Notes: generated by a model from the sequence alone, not told the origin. 64,000 nt of DNA from Bettongia penicillata ogilbyi (GCA_023548195.1 JAJHZJ010000800.1:682001-746000), one strand, 5' to 3'. Shown: positions 1 to 12,115, counted from the first letter of the stretch. Made by a program: numbers and translations.

Positions 1-400
1 CATCAGAGAAATGACGACATGACTTGTACTTTGAGTGAGGGAGGGCTGTGCAAGGTCACCAGCCTCACTTTCTCTTCCTGAACCATCTGGAACCAGTGAC
101 CAGATATTCATCAGGGTGACTGGAGATGGCCCAGGACAGGTCTTTTCAGGTATTCACTCAGAGGGTAATAAGGCCCATTGAGTGAATAGGCCTTTTTAAG
201 AAGAAGTCGGGGAATGGCCCTTTTAATGAGCAAAAGAAAAAAAAAAAAGCCTAAATCACACTGGGAGGGAAAGAGATACTATTACTATTGATAATCACTC
301 TAAGGCAGTCATTAAGTGGAGCTTGGGCAGGGCCCTATTGTTGTCCAAGCTATGGGCTTCAGAGTGCACTGGGTTTAAGATTTCGGGAGCGGGAAGGAAG
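1..400 (+). repeat. Dispersed repeat, marsupial-type family, copy 1
   Basis: GACATGACTTG, GGTCACCAGCCTCACTTTCTC and GACTGGAGATGGCCC occur in the same order as at 36010-36430. The left end is cut by the window edge. I recognise it as a common marsupial repeat but cannot name the family. Confidence 0.7.
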
Positions 401-470
401 GAAGGAGGGAGAAAATGAGGGAGGGAGGGAGGGAGGCAGAGAGGGAGGGAAGAAGGACATCTAGCCAGTA
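370..470. repeat. GGGA/GGAA-rich simple repeat
   Basis: A purine-only stretch with GGGAGGGAGGGAGGGAGG and GGAAGGAAGGA cores. An opposite-strand open frame across it is low complexity. Confidence 0.8.
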
Positions 471-594
471 AATGCCAAAGGAAGGGGAGAGGGAGACAGA
501 AAGACAATAAAAACACCTGTCTCACTGTGTTCTTGTGAGGACAAACCTTAACACATTTTATACATATTATGTTGTTATTGTTAATATTATTATT

Positions 595-910
595 TGTGTG
601 ACCTTGGGCCAGCAATCAAATCTCTGAACCTCAATTTTCTTATATATAAAAATGGGGATAATACTGCCCAGCCTATTCTACATATGTCATCGGATTGATA
701 CTTAGATCAAATGAAATGTACATAAAACATTTTATATACTATAAAGTACAATATAAATCTGAGACATTTTATTGAATTTACAGTTTACTTCTTCTAATTA
801 GTTTTGTGACCTTGAACAAGAAATTGAACAGACCTGAGCATTATGTGTAAAATGAGAGAGTTGGACTAGATGATCGAAAAAGTCTCTTTGAGTTCTAAAT
901 TTCAATGAAT
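595..910 (+). repeat. Two adjacent SINEs (L2-tailed, then L3-tailed)
   Basis: 595-765: GTGTGACCTTGGGCCAGC core with a TATAAAGTACAATATAAAT tail. 780-910: GTTTTGTGACCTTGAACAAG core with the tail TTGGACTAGATGATCGAAAA. Confidence 0.7.
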
Positions 911-1039
911 TCACTGAAAAGCACAAAATATTTATCTCATGAAATAGACTGGGGTTGAAATAACTGTCCACCTCTCTTCTTTCTCTGCCCCTTCCCCTTT
1001 GTAGACAGGAAAACTAAAGGTACAGAACTGGCATAGCAT

Positions 1040-1205
1040 TTACAGTTGGAGGGATTTTGGAAGTCATTCCCTTTATTTTACAAAGGAAGAAATCAAGTCC
1101 CAGAAAGGTCTAATTACTCACCTTACACAGATAGTAACAGATTTGGGATTTGAAACCAGGTCCTCTGATGACATATTTATTTTTCTTTCTACTACATCAC
1201 ATTAG
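1040..1205 (-). repeat. L3-tailed SINE
   Basis: TTTGGAAGTCATTCCCTTTA (tail complement), then AGGTCCTCTGATGACATA (head complement). Confidence 0.65.
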
Positions 1206-1542
1206 TTCTCTTTCAAAAATACTTTCCTTTATGGATTTAAGGAAGAAAAATTTGAGCATTGTTCTGAATCTGCATGTGGTCCATGGATCCACTCTTTGGC
1301 CAAAGGGAGAGATTTTTTTGAGTTGGTGTGAAAAACAAGTGGAGAATGAGATTTCCCATTATTGAGAACTCAGAGAAAAAAACCATCTTCAAAGTCTAAG
1401 ATAACTAAGATAACTATGGTGTGGTGAGCATACAGTGAAGACCACATGTCCTCAAAAACTTCTTCATGATACCTCCAAAGCTTCCCATTTTGATCATGGT
1501 TTTTGCCAGATCAATCCAATGCAATCTCTTTGAAGACATCAG

Positions 1543-1742
1543 TTCATAAATACATAGATTTAAAGCTGGAGGGGAACTTAGAGGTCATGCGGTCTTATCC
1601 CCTCATTTTACAGATGAGGAAATGGAAGTTGAGTGAGTAACTGACTTATCCAAGGTCATAACACAATAAGTGACACAGGTGAGATTTGAACTCAGTTATC
1701 TTGATTATAAAGCCAATGTCTTCCCACTGTACCATATTGCTG
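1543..1742 (-). repeat. L3-tailed SINE, well preserved
   Basis: AGCTGGAGGGGAACTTAGAG to CTTCCCACTGTACCATATTGC, with core GATTTGAACTCAGTTATCTTG. Confidence 0.8.
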
Positions 1743-2368
1743 GGAATAGGAAGTTATTTCTCCATGTTTCCAGTTTGGGTTTGATTCTCAGAATCCTTAG
1801 AATCTGCTAACCAGGTCCCACCATATCCCAAAACAACCTAGATAATATATGTGAAGTACTTAAATTAGAGCTGCTCATTATAGCAATTTGAATGGGGGTT
1901 ATTTGTGAGAATTCTAGAAGTTTTAAAAGGAAGAGGAGATGTGATTAGCTTCTCCTACCCATTTTAAGGTAACATAACATCAGGCAGCAAAGGCCCCTTC
2001 AAATGAGTGATTGTATGGTAAATTAGTAAATTGGGAGGGGAAAAAGGAGAAAAAGTAATATACAATGCCAACCCCTAAATGATATTTACTTAAGGTAATT
2101 CTGCACAGCCAAAGCTTCAGGAGGGTGAGAGACAGGAGAATTTCTACTGATGTCCAAGTTTGCTCAGAGATTGGTGTGCTGATATGGCAGCTCCAAAGAT
2201 GGCTTCCCAACTTTCCCCATTTGTAGAGTAAAAGTCACATCTTTGACATATGGTAGGGATATTCCTTTGCTTTCCATGGCCTCTAGGGTGATAATTGGTG
2301 GGAAAGCAAGGTATTTTCTATTGCCTCTCAGTTATACCCATTGAGATTTTTAAACATTGTAATTGGCA

Positions 2369-2612
2369 AGGCAGCGAGGCAGCACAGTGGATAGACAGCC
2401 AGGCCATGAGTCTGGAAGACTCATCTTGAATTCAAATTTGTTCTCAGAACTTACTAGTTGTGTGACCCTAGACAAGTCACTTACCACTGTTTGTCTCAGT
2501 TTCCTTATCTGTAAAATGAGCTGGAGAAGGATATCACAAACTACTCTAATATCTTTGCCAAGAAAACTCCAAAAGGGGTCACAAAGAGACAAGATGGAGA
2601 ACAACTGAACAA
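2369..2612 (+). repeat. RTE-tailed tRNA-type SINE, full length
   Basis: Head AGGCAGCGAGGCAGCACAG, core GTGTGACCCTAGACAAGTCAC, tail GGGGTCACAAAGAGAC, ending in ACAACTGAACAA. The tail motif resembles the BovB/RTE 3' end. Confidence 0.85.
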
Positions 2613-3399
2613 GTTGGTTGGCAGGGGAAAAGAGAACAAAAGGAAAGTGAGGGAGAAAACCTGACATTCCATGTCTGAATTTGTGTCTGTTTGCCCTGCT
2701 CTTAATGACCTTGACTCATCTTTTAAGAAATTCTCCCCTGGGCAAGCAGTCATGTTTCTTTTGTGTGGCCTTTAATTGGGTTATATGGTGTATAGATTTT
2801 TCTGCTGTATGTACCAGCTGAATATTGATGCAATTTTCCAATGTCTTCCCATAGATCTTTAATAGCCTTCTTAAATTTGCTTCTCTTACGATATTGTGTG
2901 ATACCTGTCCTGAGGTTTCTTTGATAACTCTACCTTTTCTCCTATACTTCTTACCTGACCAATGACTACCAAATATGCTTTTTTTCTTTGCAGATTCTTA
3001 CATGTTTTTATATGTTATATAAAATATTCTCTGTCAGAGAATTCATTCATTCATTATGGTTATAGTAGATATCAACTGTTTTGGCATAATTGATCTGCTA
3101 ATTGGATTCATGCCATCAGACTAAAAAATAACTTCAGAATTTCTGAGTATGCCCATCTCTCAAAACCGTTTGAGACATTGGCACTATTTTTTGTATCCAT
3201 TTCATTATCAGGTATAATTTCTGGAATTTGTGGTAAGTAAAGATTTTCAACGAACTCAGTGTCTTCGACTTTCCTTCCTTCAAACTTTAGGAGTTTTTTC
3301 TTTTGAGTTCATGCTGTATATCATCATGGTTGGCATTTTCCTCTCTAACCCTCACATCTTCTTGTCATCATTGCGTTAATATACTCCTACTCCTTTTCA

Positions 3400-3482
3400 C
3401 CACCAGCACTATTACCACTATTGTCACCACCATCACCACTACTGCCATTTGAAGCTGCTACTGCTGTTACTACTACTACTAT
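3400..3482. repeat. (CAC/ACT) triplet-rich tract
   Basis: CACCACCAGCACTATTACC, ending in a pure TACTACTACTACTA run. Imperfect. Confidence 0.7.
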
Positions 3483-3721
3483 GTAAAATCTGTTCTTGAG
3501 GCTAGGCCTCTTAACCTTCAGGCCAAAATTTTTTCCTTTAGACTCACCGTGCTGTTTCTTTGCCAGGGTGCTGTTTCACGGCCAAGGAAAAATGAATTGT
3601 TGCCTTGACAGACATAGAAGTAGCTGATGGCTATGCAGCTAATTCCAGGAGAGAGGCCAGAAATGGATGTCTGAACTTCTTGGAATTCTTAGGAGAAATA
3701 ATTTGATATACATGTGTTATC

Positions 3722-3938
3722 GTTCAGCCATTTTTCAGTTGCCTCTGACTCTTTGTAACCCCATTTGGGGTCTTCTTGGCAAAGATACTGAAGTGGTTTG
3801 CCATTTCCTTCTCAAGCTCATTTTACAGATGAGAAAATTGAGGCAAATAGGATTGAGTGACTTGCCCAGGGTCACTCAGCTAGTGAGTGTCTGAGGTCAG
3901 ATTTGAACTGACCTAACTCTAGCATGTTCCTCACTGCA
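3722..3938 (-). repeat. RTE-tailed SINE
   Basis: Complement of the tail (GACTCTTTGTAACCCCATTT) followed by the core (TGCCCAGGGTCACTCAGCTA). The head is weak after 3915. Confidence 0.85.
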
Positions 3939-4709
3939 GGCCTCATATTCTCCAGAGCTGTCCCTGGACTTGAGACCACTATGACCTTCTCACAATTTCA
4001 GCATCCTCCTCTTTAAAATAGAGTAATAATGTTCTTCCTACACCTTCCTACACCTACAGCTCTTATAAACCATAAAATGCTATGTTAATGCCAGTGACTC
4101 TTCTATGTACACTGATGGCATTATATAAATAACATTATTTTGCCTACTGTGGTCAGGATACAGGGCATCCTTTCTTGGCAAGAAGGTGGCATGAGAAGGC
4201 TGTATAACTAACTCTCATGAGGCCCTTGCTTTGTATGTAAGACTTAAAAAATGATATGAAATATTACCAAACGAAGTGACATGAATGATGATAATTCTTA
4301 ATTTCTAAGTAGTACCTGATACTTTTCAAAGTGTTTTCCATAGGCATGAAAGCATTTTACTCATGCAATAATTTGGTAAGACTGAAGACTATTCCAGTCC
4401 TCTAAATTTTAGTAATTTTTAATCAGTGTGGGCATTTCTTCTCTTGATACAGATTGTAATTCCTCTATGCCTTAGTAGATAATATCACAGATTTCTGCAG
4501 TCAAAAGAAAGCCATTATCTGGTGGCCAAGACTTTGACTGATGACAAACTGAGCCTATAGCTCACCACTAGGCCCTTACTGAAACAGACTTAGAGGCTTG
4601 GCATAGCATACAAGACCTATATTCAACTGGCATAACTTTTGAAATCCTAGCCTTTTTCATGCTACGATGGGGCGCTGGAGTAGGACTTACATGGAGGTAG
4701 TGCAGGTCA

Positions 4710-4870
4710 GGATGATTTTATTAGTTTCATTTTAAGATGGTAAAGAAGACACAATAAGGATGTAAGTTACCTAAGGTTATACAGTGAGTAAATGACAAAG
4801 TCATATTTAGAACACAGGACTCCTGACATCTAGTTAACTGATTTTCCCCCATCATGAATCATAGTCCCAT
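4710..4870 (-). repeat. MIR-like SINE
   Basis: Complement of core: TAAGTTACCTAAGGTTATACAG and TTTAGAACACAGGACTCCTG. Tail decayed. A similarly weak + copy may lie at 3985-4110. Confidence 0.55.
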
Positions 4871-5459
4871 GTTCTTTTAATCCATGCAAAAACCTCTGAA
4901 AAGTATAATTAACACATACTCACTTAACTAGTAGATGCAAATAGCCTAAATGAAGGACATTTGATGATGAAGAGATGTTGATGTAGTCTTATCAAAGAAG
5001 CCAAGTAATGAACTGGACACTGACAGCCAGCAAAATCTGATGCCCATAATATTAAATAGTTAGAAATAGATGCCCCCTCAGCTTATTCATTTGTGAAATG
5101 AAAATAATAATGCTAATGAAACTCTCAGGATTGTTTTCAAAGAGTAATTAAATAAATGATCATTAAACCAAATAAAAAATGCAATGACTATTAAGTAATG
5201 AATTTCAAATGATAAGAATTTATTATGCTTGAACAACAATAGGTTATTATGAGCAGAATGTTAACATTGACCTGATTAGGAAGTTACTTGTTTTCCTCAA
5301 CAGAGCAAAGTTCCAGAATGGCAGGGCTAGAAGAGAAATGACATTTTCATGTTTCTAAGAAGAGTAAAAGGAACAATTACACTTTTAAAAAAGCTTTAGT
5401 GAAACCTCTTAGACGTATACAGAGAGCTTTGTTGGGACCTTCTAAAATTACTAATTTAT

Positions 5460-5740
5460 TATCTGAATTTAACGAATACCAGAAAAGAGAATATTTCCAT
5501 ATATAAAGTCAAACAGAATAAGGTTATATATTAAATGCAAATTCTTCTTATTGTCTTTAAAAATAATAAATTCAACATATTGCTTTCAAAGCTGTCCTGC
5601 TTGTGTGAGATTCCTTCTGAACTTCCTTCAGTTCTCTTCTGTGCGTTAAAAATTGCTTCAATGACCCTTTTTTTCTTGTTTGGGCAGCCCTATCATTAGA
5701 TACTCTTCAACAGGACTCTTCTTCCCTCTTGCCATAAATG
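5460..5740 (+). repeat. Unnamed dispersed repeat, copy 1
   Basis: Shares CTTTCAAARCTG, CCTTCTGAACTTCCTTC and TCTGTGCRTT blocks with 20396-20700, same order and strand. Neither copy has a recognised coding region. Confidence 0.55.
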
Positions 5741-5829
5741 AACAACTCTGAAAGACTTAAGATCCTAGCGGATCAGTGATGAAGAATGCTTCCTATCTCC
5801 TGACAGAGAGGGTGAACTCAGGGTAAAGA

Positions 5830-5995
5830 ATAATGAGACACATATTTTTTGGATATGGTCAATGCCAGAATTAGTTTTGCTTGAAGATCCATATTTATTA
5901 CAAGATTCTACTTTTCTTGTGGGGGGAGGGGAGGAGGTGTTATAGAATTGAGAGAAGACAAATGATAATTAACTGAAAAAACTAATAAAAAATGA
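5830..5995 (+). mobile_element. Probable L1 3'-UTR fragment
   Basis: Contains AGAATTAGTTTTGCTTGA, then ATATTTATTACAAG and a GGGGGGAGGGG run followed by an A-rich end, features I associate with a marsupial L1 3' UTR. If correct, it is the only L1 piece on the same strand as DPF3. Identification rests on memory of the consensus. Confidence 0.45.
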
Positions 5996-7014
5996 ACAGT
6001 CAAGCAAAGCAAACCTTTACACTTACCACTATGAGTATTTGTTGCTCATGTAGATATATGAATGTCTACGCTGGATCTGTCTTGCTTTCAGGGAGGTATG
6101 AATAGATATCTCTGAAATCTTACCTACCCCTCTCCAGACGAGACTTTAATTCTGCCAGGAGGGGACTCAGGTCATGAGGCTTCATTCTTCTCGGAGAGAG
6201 AATAACAGACTAGAATTTTATCTGTCTACACTGCCACTATGCCTGTCTTCCTATTCCAACCCTCCCTTCATGTCCCACTACCACTAAATATTCGTAGGTG
6301 AAGGGAAAGAATTTTTTATGTTCAAGGTACTCAACAGATTGCTCTCTCTTAATGGGGAAGGATGGTTCCAAGCTATATCTGAAGACTTTGAGTTCTTTCT
6401 CACCAGATACTAATTATACAAAGACTATTATAAATAGTGAATCACTAAGAAACCCATTTATCTGAGCCATTTTCAAACAGAAATCAGACAAATTATATAG
6501 ATTAGAACATATCAGACAATGCCCAGTGTGAATGGGTTCTCCCTTTCATCCTATGATATCACAGATCAACCAAGAGAATGCTTGATCCCACCTAAAAGGA
6601 AAGACCTAGAAGTCTCCAGCGTACAGTAAGTGTACTAGGAACTTGGGACATGTTTACTCTTCTCCATGTCAGCTTCTTCCCAGAATCTTTCTTTCTTTCT
6701 TTCCTGAGGCCTCCGCCTCAAGAGAGTCTGGAACTGTGTGTGTCTTCTCTTAAAACTAGAAGCCAGAAAAAAAATCTCTCCTTTCCGAAACTCTCACCAA
6801 CTCTGCCCAGATGCTGGTATGGAGCATTGAGTCAAAGTTCTTTCCACCAATGAGAAGAGTCTTATGCAAATGCTTAGGTTTGAACTCTGAGTTACAATAT
6901 ATCAAAAATTATATGTCTAATTATGCACCCCAAGCCTATCACCCCTCTGTTAGGAAGTGAGTAGCATGCTTTCTCATTGCTCGTTGGAGTTGTAACAATG
7001 CATTGATTAAATTT

Positions 7015-7770
7015 GGTGTTTCCATGTTGTTTTTCTTCACAGTGTTATTATTAATGAATAAATCGTTTTCCTAATTCTGTTTATTCCACTCTGTATCAAT
7101 TCATACAAATCTTGCCAAGTTTCTCTGGAACTGTCTCTTTCATCATTTCTTTATAGCATATTATTCTGTTACATCTATATATCATAATTAGTTTAGCCAT
7201 TTCTCAACTGATGGGCATCCCCTTTGTTTCTAGTTCTTTGTTAAACAAAAAGTACTGTTATATAATAACAGCTAGAGCCTAACTTGTACAAATAATGAAT
7301 TCCATAAAGTGGTCCTATGTATTCAAATTGGCAGTGTTCAAAGTTACGTTTATATAAAACATGGCAGTTGCGTCCAGTCCAATGGAAATATGCAGTGTGA
7401 ATTCTCATAGCATGATTACTTCAGAGGGATTCTTTATTTATACTAATTGGGACCTACCTGTATTTCTGTACATATGGGTCTTTTCACCCTTCCTTTGACC
7501 TCTTTGGTATCTAGAAGTAGAAATAGTTGGTTCAAAGTTAGTGCACAGTTGAATTCCAAATTGCTTTTCAGGATGGCTGAACCAAGGCATAGTTCCACCA
7601 ATGGTGCTCTATGGCCTATCAATCTTCAGCCCCTCCAATAGTAGTAATTTTTCTTTTTTGGCCATCTTTGCCAGTCTGAGATAGAATCTCAGAGTTGTTT
7701 TAAAGTTGTTTAATTTTCCTAATTATTATCAATCTTATGGCCATTGATTATTTGGATTTCTTTAATGCCA
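7015..7770 (-). mobile_element. L1 3' end, interrupted
   Basis: Antisense L1 3' end, same subfamily as 17055-17520 (blocks GATGGGCATC, TTTCTAGTTCTTTGTT, CCAAATTGCTTTTCAGGAT). Colinearity is broken at about 7262-7450 by roughly 190 bp that I cannot identify. Older and more diverged than the copies with target duplications. Confidence 0.75.
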
Positions 7771-8074
7771 GTTTTTAAAAAAAGGAATCCCTCTTTGGGA
7801 AAAAGTTAAAGCTTGATGGTTTTGGCCTGTTTAGGTTAAAGGAGGTTGGTGGTGTTGGGAAAACATCCATGTAGCCAAATTGTCCGATTCATTGGCAGCA
7901 CTTCAGTCTTCCAAGTATTGTTAATGTGCTCTCATTTAAAGTCTCTGTTGCCATAATAATAATTATTCAAAAAGCTGATTGGTTGAATTCTTTTTCCCTT
8001 TGCTTTCCTCTTTTCCCCCTCTTTTCTTGGCTCTTCCTGCTTCCAACCTTCCCATTCTCTTTCTGTAATTTCAG

Positions 8075-8170
8075 AGGGTTCTGGAAAATGATGAAAATGT
8101 AGAAGAAATGAATGAAGAGGAAGATCTAGAAGAAGATACTCCCAAACGAAAGAACAGGACCAGAGGACGG
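8075..8170 (+). CDS. DPF3: DPF3 internal exon A (acidic/basic segment)
   Basis: This 96-nt exon (32 codons, phase 0 at both ends) encodes a stretch starting RVLENDENVEE and ending KRKNRTRGR. DPF3 (BAF45C) is a nuclear BAF-complex subunit whose C-terminal double PHD finger reads acetylated/methylated histone H3. The segment corresponds to about residues 144-175 of the 378-residue human protein as I remember it, between the N-terminal Requiem domain and the C2H2 finger. An acidic run (EEEDLEED) is followed by a basic, NLS-like run. The acceptor is a T-rich tract ending TTTCAG and the donor is CGG|GTAAGT, both consensus. Compared with remembered human DPF3, Met replaces Gly (EEMNEEED) and Thr replaces Ile (EEDTPKR). 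The paralogue DPF2 differs clearly here, so DPF3 is a firm call. An ATG inside the exon is not a real start. Confidence 0.95.
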
Positions 8171-8204
8171 GTAAGTTGGGGGCTCTACATTGGAGGAAAG
8201 GAAA

Positions 8205-8400
8205 TCATAGAAAATACTCCACAAGCTCATGGACCTAGAGCTCAAAGGGACCGCAGGGGCCACCTAGTCCACCATACTCATTTTATATCTGAGGAAATAG
8301 AAATCCAAGAGGAGGTCACACAGGTAGTAAAGAGCAGAAGCAGGATTAGAACCCAGCTCTTCTAAATCCAGAGTCAATGCTCTTCCTACTACTTCAGGAA
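8205..8400 (-). repeat. L3-tailed SINE just after exon A
   Basis: CTAGAGCTCAAAGGGACCGC to CAATGCTCTTCCTACTAC. It begins about 35 nt beyond the exon A donor, so the open frame through the donor runs into repeat, not coding sequence. Confidence 0.75.
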
Positions 8401-8721
8401 GGAAATTGCTCCTCATTCCAGGGAGGGAAACCTAAACTTTTGTCACAAGCAGTCAGAGATAATAACTTGGAAAACATTCAGCAAAGGGTCCTATGAAGAG
8501 GAGAATAAGTTCTGAATGTTAGCCAGATGAGTGAGTGGGGACAGGAAGAGGAGTTTTTCTGTTCTCTATTCTGGGATCTTTCCCATAATTGGAACACAGA
8601 AAGACCATAAATGAACATTATTTTGACCCTGAGTCCTCAGGCATGCCAAGGGCTTTTGAAGTCAGCTCATTTGCAAAGGAGGAAAGCCCTAGTGCTTTAG
8701 AGGGTTGGTTTACTGAGGGTC

Positions 8722-8812
8722 AATGTGGTTTAATGGAAAGAATATTGGACTTGGATATTGGAGATCTGGGTTTGAACACAGGTGCCAACATTTGCTAGTT
8801 GTGTGACTGTGG
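8722..8812 (+). repeat. SINE head fragment
   Basis: AATGTGGTTTAATGGAAAG to TAGTTGTGTGACTGTGGG, then cut off by a GAAG-rich tract. Confidence 0.65.
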
Positions 8813-8945
8813 GAAGGAAGGAAGTAAAGAAGGAAGGGAGGAAGAAAGAAAAAAAGTGTGAGAAAGGGAGGATGGAGTGAGAGGGGAAGGAAGGAAAAAA
8901 AAAGGAATGAAAAAGGGAAGGAAGAAGGAAGGGAGAGAGAGAAGA
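8812..8945. repeat. GAAG/GGAA purine tract
   Basis: About 130 bp of almost pure purine on the + strand, at the junction between a SINE head and a MIR-like SINE. Confidence 0.85.
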
Positions 8946-9215
8946 AAATAAGCATTTATTAAGTACCTATTTTGAACGTGGTACTGTGCTCAGAGTTTTG
9001 CAGATACTATCTCATTTGATCTTCCAATAACCCTGGGAGGTCGGTACCATCATTGTTCCCACTTTACAGTGAGGAAACTGAGGCAAACAGAGATTAAATC
9101 ACTTAACCTGCCAGTCACACATTTAGGATGTGTCTGAGTTTAGTTTTGTACTCAGGTCTTTCTGACTCTAGGTCGAGTGTTCTCTCTACTGTACTACTTA
9201 GCTACCTTGGGTGCA
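8946..9215 (-). repeat. MIR-like SINE, near full length
   Basis: GCATTTATTAAGTACCTATTT (L2-type tail complement), AACCCTGGGAGGTCGG, then head complement CTACTTAGCTACCT. Confidence 0.8.
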
Positions 9216-10024
9216 AGTCCTTTAAACTTTCAGGGCTTCCCTTATTTATAAAGTGAAGATATTAGTTTTTTTCCCAAGAGCTGCATGGAGGAATTAATAG
9301 AGAGGGAGTCAGGAAGAACTGTGTTACATTTGAAATTTAAGGTAAAGTGAGAGACAAGTTTATGAGCATGACCAATTTATTAATTAGACTAGTAATAACC
9401 AACAAATTGGGTCAATGTTTCCTCTCAATGATCCAAAGAACAAAAGATAGGACTTACTAGACTTCGTATGGTTTTAGGAAGTACAAGAGGACAAAGAACA
9501 GAGTTGGGTAAGTGGGGAAGACAATGCAATTGATTAGATGGTAGACAGTATCATGGGTGTGGGGATGACATGATTGGTTACATCAAGGAAAGTAGGCTAG
9601 CACTCATGTAGGACTAGTAACCACCCCTCTGTGAAGATTATGGAATATTATTTTATAGGATACATCTACAACTTGTGGTCTTTACTAGAGATCAAAACCA
9701 TCAGACTTGTTGCTTTGGAAGTAATAAAACTGCCCTAGTTGCACAAGGACAGGTAAGGACAGATGATATATTTTTTGGAGATGGCACCAAGTGAACTTGT
9801 GGGACTTAAAGATAACAAACCTATGTCCTGAAAATTTCCCAGGAGCTGAAGGTGCAGTAGATAACAGTTTCCCCTATTAATTGTAACTTTAAACTAACTC
9901 GGAGGGAAAGCTAAATTCCTGAACTCATCTCAAGGACATAGAAAAGGGACTTAAGTAGATACAGAATCAATTACAATGCAAAATAAATACAGTGTAGAAT
10001 CGATTATAAAATAGAATGCATTTG

Positions 10025-10215
10025 AATTTTTCATCTGGGTTCAAATGCTACCTCTGTTTTTGACGTGCTTTATGATTCTGGGCAAGTCATTTCACCTCCT
10101 ATGTGCCTCAGGCAATACCTTAGGATTGAGGTTCTGTGTCTTATATGGGTTGTGATCAGCACAGGACAGTTCATTATGTTGATGAAATCACAGATCCTTT
10201 GAACGTTTTGGTAAT
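10025..10215 (+). repeat. SINE with a fourth tail type
   Basis: Core TCTGGGCAAGTCATTTCACC, then a tail with CCTCAGGCAATACC and GATGAAATCACAGATCC shared with 28545-28745 and 50470-50700. Confidence 0.65.
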
Positions 10216-10262
10216 ATTTGCACTGTCTCACAGGTTTTTTCTGCAAAACATGTTTGGTAAAT

Positions 10263-10422
10263 TTTGTTGTTAAGTCATTTTTCAGTCATGTCTGACTCTC
10301 TGTGACCCCACTTATGGTTTTCTTGGTAAAAGTTTTGGAGTAGCTTGCCATTTCCTTCTCCAGCTCATTTTTACAAATGAGGTAATTGAGGCAAACAGGG
10401 TTAAGTAACTTACCCAGGGTCT
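10263..10422 (-). repeat. RTE-tailed SINE, head missing
   Basis: Tail and core complement only (CTCTGTGACCCCACTTATGG to AACTTACCCAGGGTC). Truncated before the tRNA-like head and followed by an unrelated SINE tail. Confidence 0.8.
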
Positions 10423-10439
10423 GTATTCACTGTGCCTTA

Positions 10440-10705
10440 GTAAATTTTAAAGCACTATATAAATGTGAGATATTACTCTGTTGTTGTTGTTATTACTGGG
10501 TTAATAATCAACATATTTGCATTTTGGTTCCTCTCTATGACTTAGCACCTTTGAGACCCTGGAGAAGTCAATCAGTTTCCCCGGGCCTCAGTTTCTCAAT
10601 TTGTAAATTGGGGATAATTCAGTCCTCACATTCTGGGGTTGGTATGAAGATAAAGAAGACCATGATTTCAAAATGCTCTGCAGCTACAAGGTGTTATTAT
10701 TATGT
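10440..10705 (+). repeat. MIR-like SINE pieces
   Basis: A tail fragment (AAAGCACTATATAAATGTGAG), then a second copy at 10545-10705 with CCTCAGTTTCTCAATTTGTA. Confidence 0.6.
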
Positions 10706-10957
10706 CCTGTGACTAGGGAACTTGGGAGTTGGGATCAGGGAACCACATATACTTCAGATGTGCTGCCTGAGGCTTGGCATATGGAAGTATATGGGGATGG
10801 AATACCACTTGTTTACCATTTGAGTGACTGAGGCTCTTATCTAGTGGTTAGCTGGGGTGCTTGTTCATGATATGAAGATATTCAGAGGTTTGGAATGGGA
10901 AGCAAGTAACTTGTGTCACTTTAGCTTTGCTAATGTTATTTGATTTTCTTGCCTTTA

Positions 10958-11035
10958 GTCATAGGCTCATTGAGGTAGAAGGGACCTTCAGGAGAGCATC
11001 TGGTCCAGCCTCTTTTCCTGGCTCTCATTTTCTAT
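10958..11035 (-). repeat. L3/CR1 or SINE tail fragment
   Basis: AGGTAGAAGGGACCTTCAGG and CATCTGGTCCAGCC only. Too short to decide whether it is the LINE or a SINE with its tail. Confidence 0.5.
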
Positions 11036-11109
11036 ATAATTGGTTGACCTGCTTCATTTCATTATGTTCTGTAAAGTATTTTAAAAAACATTGAAAGTAT
11101 TTTTTTAAA

Positions 11110-12055
11110 AATTCAGTTTGTGCTTATTAAGTGCCCACTGTTTGCCATACTCCATGCTAGGTAACAAGAATATAAAGTTAGAACACTCCCTGCCCTCAAC
11201 AAGCTTATATTCTGCTGTAGGAAAACAACAGGTACACAGATAATGAAATATTTATGATGCAAAGTAATTTGAAGGAAGTAGGGTGGGAGGTAAAAGAAAG
11301 CAGCTGCGGATGAGATTAGAAAAGGTATAAGTGGTGGCACTTGAACTAAACCTTAAGTAACACTAGAAATTTCTTTTTTAAATTTAAATTTATTTATTTT
11401 TGTTACATTTTAAGTTCCAAATTGTCCCCTCCCTCCCCATCTCAAGCTAGACAAAGTCACCATTTGACACTGATTTATAAATATATGTAAAAACATACTA
11501 TGTGTACTGCTATTTATCAATTCTTTCTCCAGAGGCAGACAGCATCTTCCTTCACAGGTTTTTTTATAGTTGATTTGAGTATCTGTAGTACTCAGAATAA
11601 CTTGGTTGTTCACAATCATTTTGCTTCTGCTCACTTCACTTTTCGTTATTTCATGGAAATCTTTCCATGTTTTTCAAAAATCAGCCAGTCCATCATTTCT
11701 TACAGCCCAGTAGTATTTCGTTACAAGGCACCCGAGATTTCAAGAGGTGACATGAGGAAGGAGAGTCTTCTGGGGCAGAGGGTGGAGGGAGGGCAGGCTG
11801 GACAAAAGGCATGACGCAGGAACCTCCCACTCTTGTTGGATAAGCTCTGGGGAAAACTATGAGTCAAGGACCAGAAGGAGGACTGTTTGATAGTATTGAG
11901 GAAATCCCTGATTAGAACAAGAGGTTTGCATTGGGAGATAGGTTGTAAAAGCAGGAAAGGCCACTATAAGGGGGACCTTTTGAGCCAGGTAAAGAGATTT
12001 TGATTCTAAGTAGCAGGAAATAAGGAGCCATTGGAAGTATTTGAGAAGGGACTTT
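11110..12055 (-). mobile_element. L2 LINE copy, split by L1
   Basis: The left end is the complement of the L2 3' terminus (TGCTTATTAAGTGCCCACTGT, then CTCCCTGCCCTCAACAAGC). The right end reaches coding-region complement (GGAGCCATTGGAAGTATTTGAG). An L1 fragment sits at 11365-11725. Heavily diverged, as expected for L2. Confidence 0.75.
11365..11725 (-). mobile_element. L1 3' end nested in an L2 copy
   Basis: Antisense L1 3' UTR. The T/A-rich edge begins near 11365 and blocks TTTCTCCAGAGGCAG, TGCTCACTTCACTT and CAGTAGTATTTCGTTAC follow. L2 sequence of the same strand lies on both sides (11110-11360 and 11730-12055), so this L1 is the younger insertion. Confidence 0.8.
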
Positions 12056-12115
12056 CCTGTTTATAAAATGGACTTGACGATCTCTAAAGTTCCTTTTCAG
12101 TTCTCATGATCCAGT
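12055..12115 (+). repeat. L3-type SINE tail fragment
   Basis: TATAAAATGGACTTGACGATC, then TCTAAAGTTCC, at the end of the L2 copy. Confidence 0.5.

Larger units (their letters stand above)
1..8074 (+). other. DPF3: DPF3 intron upstream of exon A (3' part)
   Basis: Intron, at least 8.07 kb, with its 5' end outside the window. It holds old SINEs, a dispersed repeat at the left edge, L1 3'-end fragments at 5830-5995 and 7015-7770, and small purine-rich tracts. I recognise nothing in 1745-2365, 2615-3400, 4870-5450 or 6000-7010 apart from AT-rich sequence. The preceding DPF3 exon (expected to end ...EESIQEIQ) was looked for and not seen. Confidence 0.85.

Noticed and set aside
8108..8365. 85-codon open frame covering exon A
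   Set aside because: It runs through a consensus donor (CGG|GTAAGT at 8170/8171) into an antisense SINE. Only 8075-8170 is coding.
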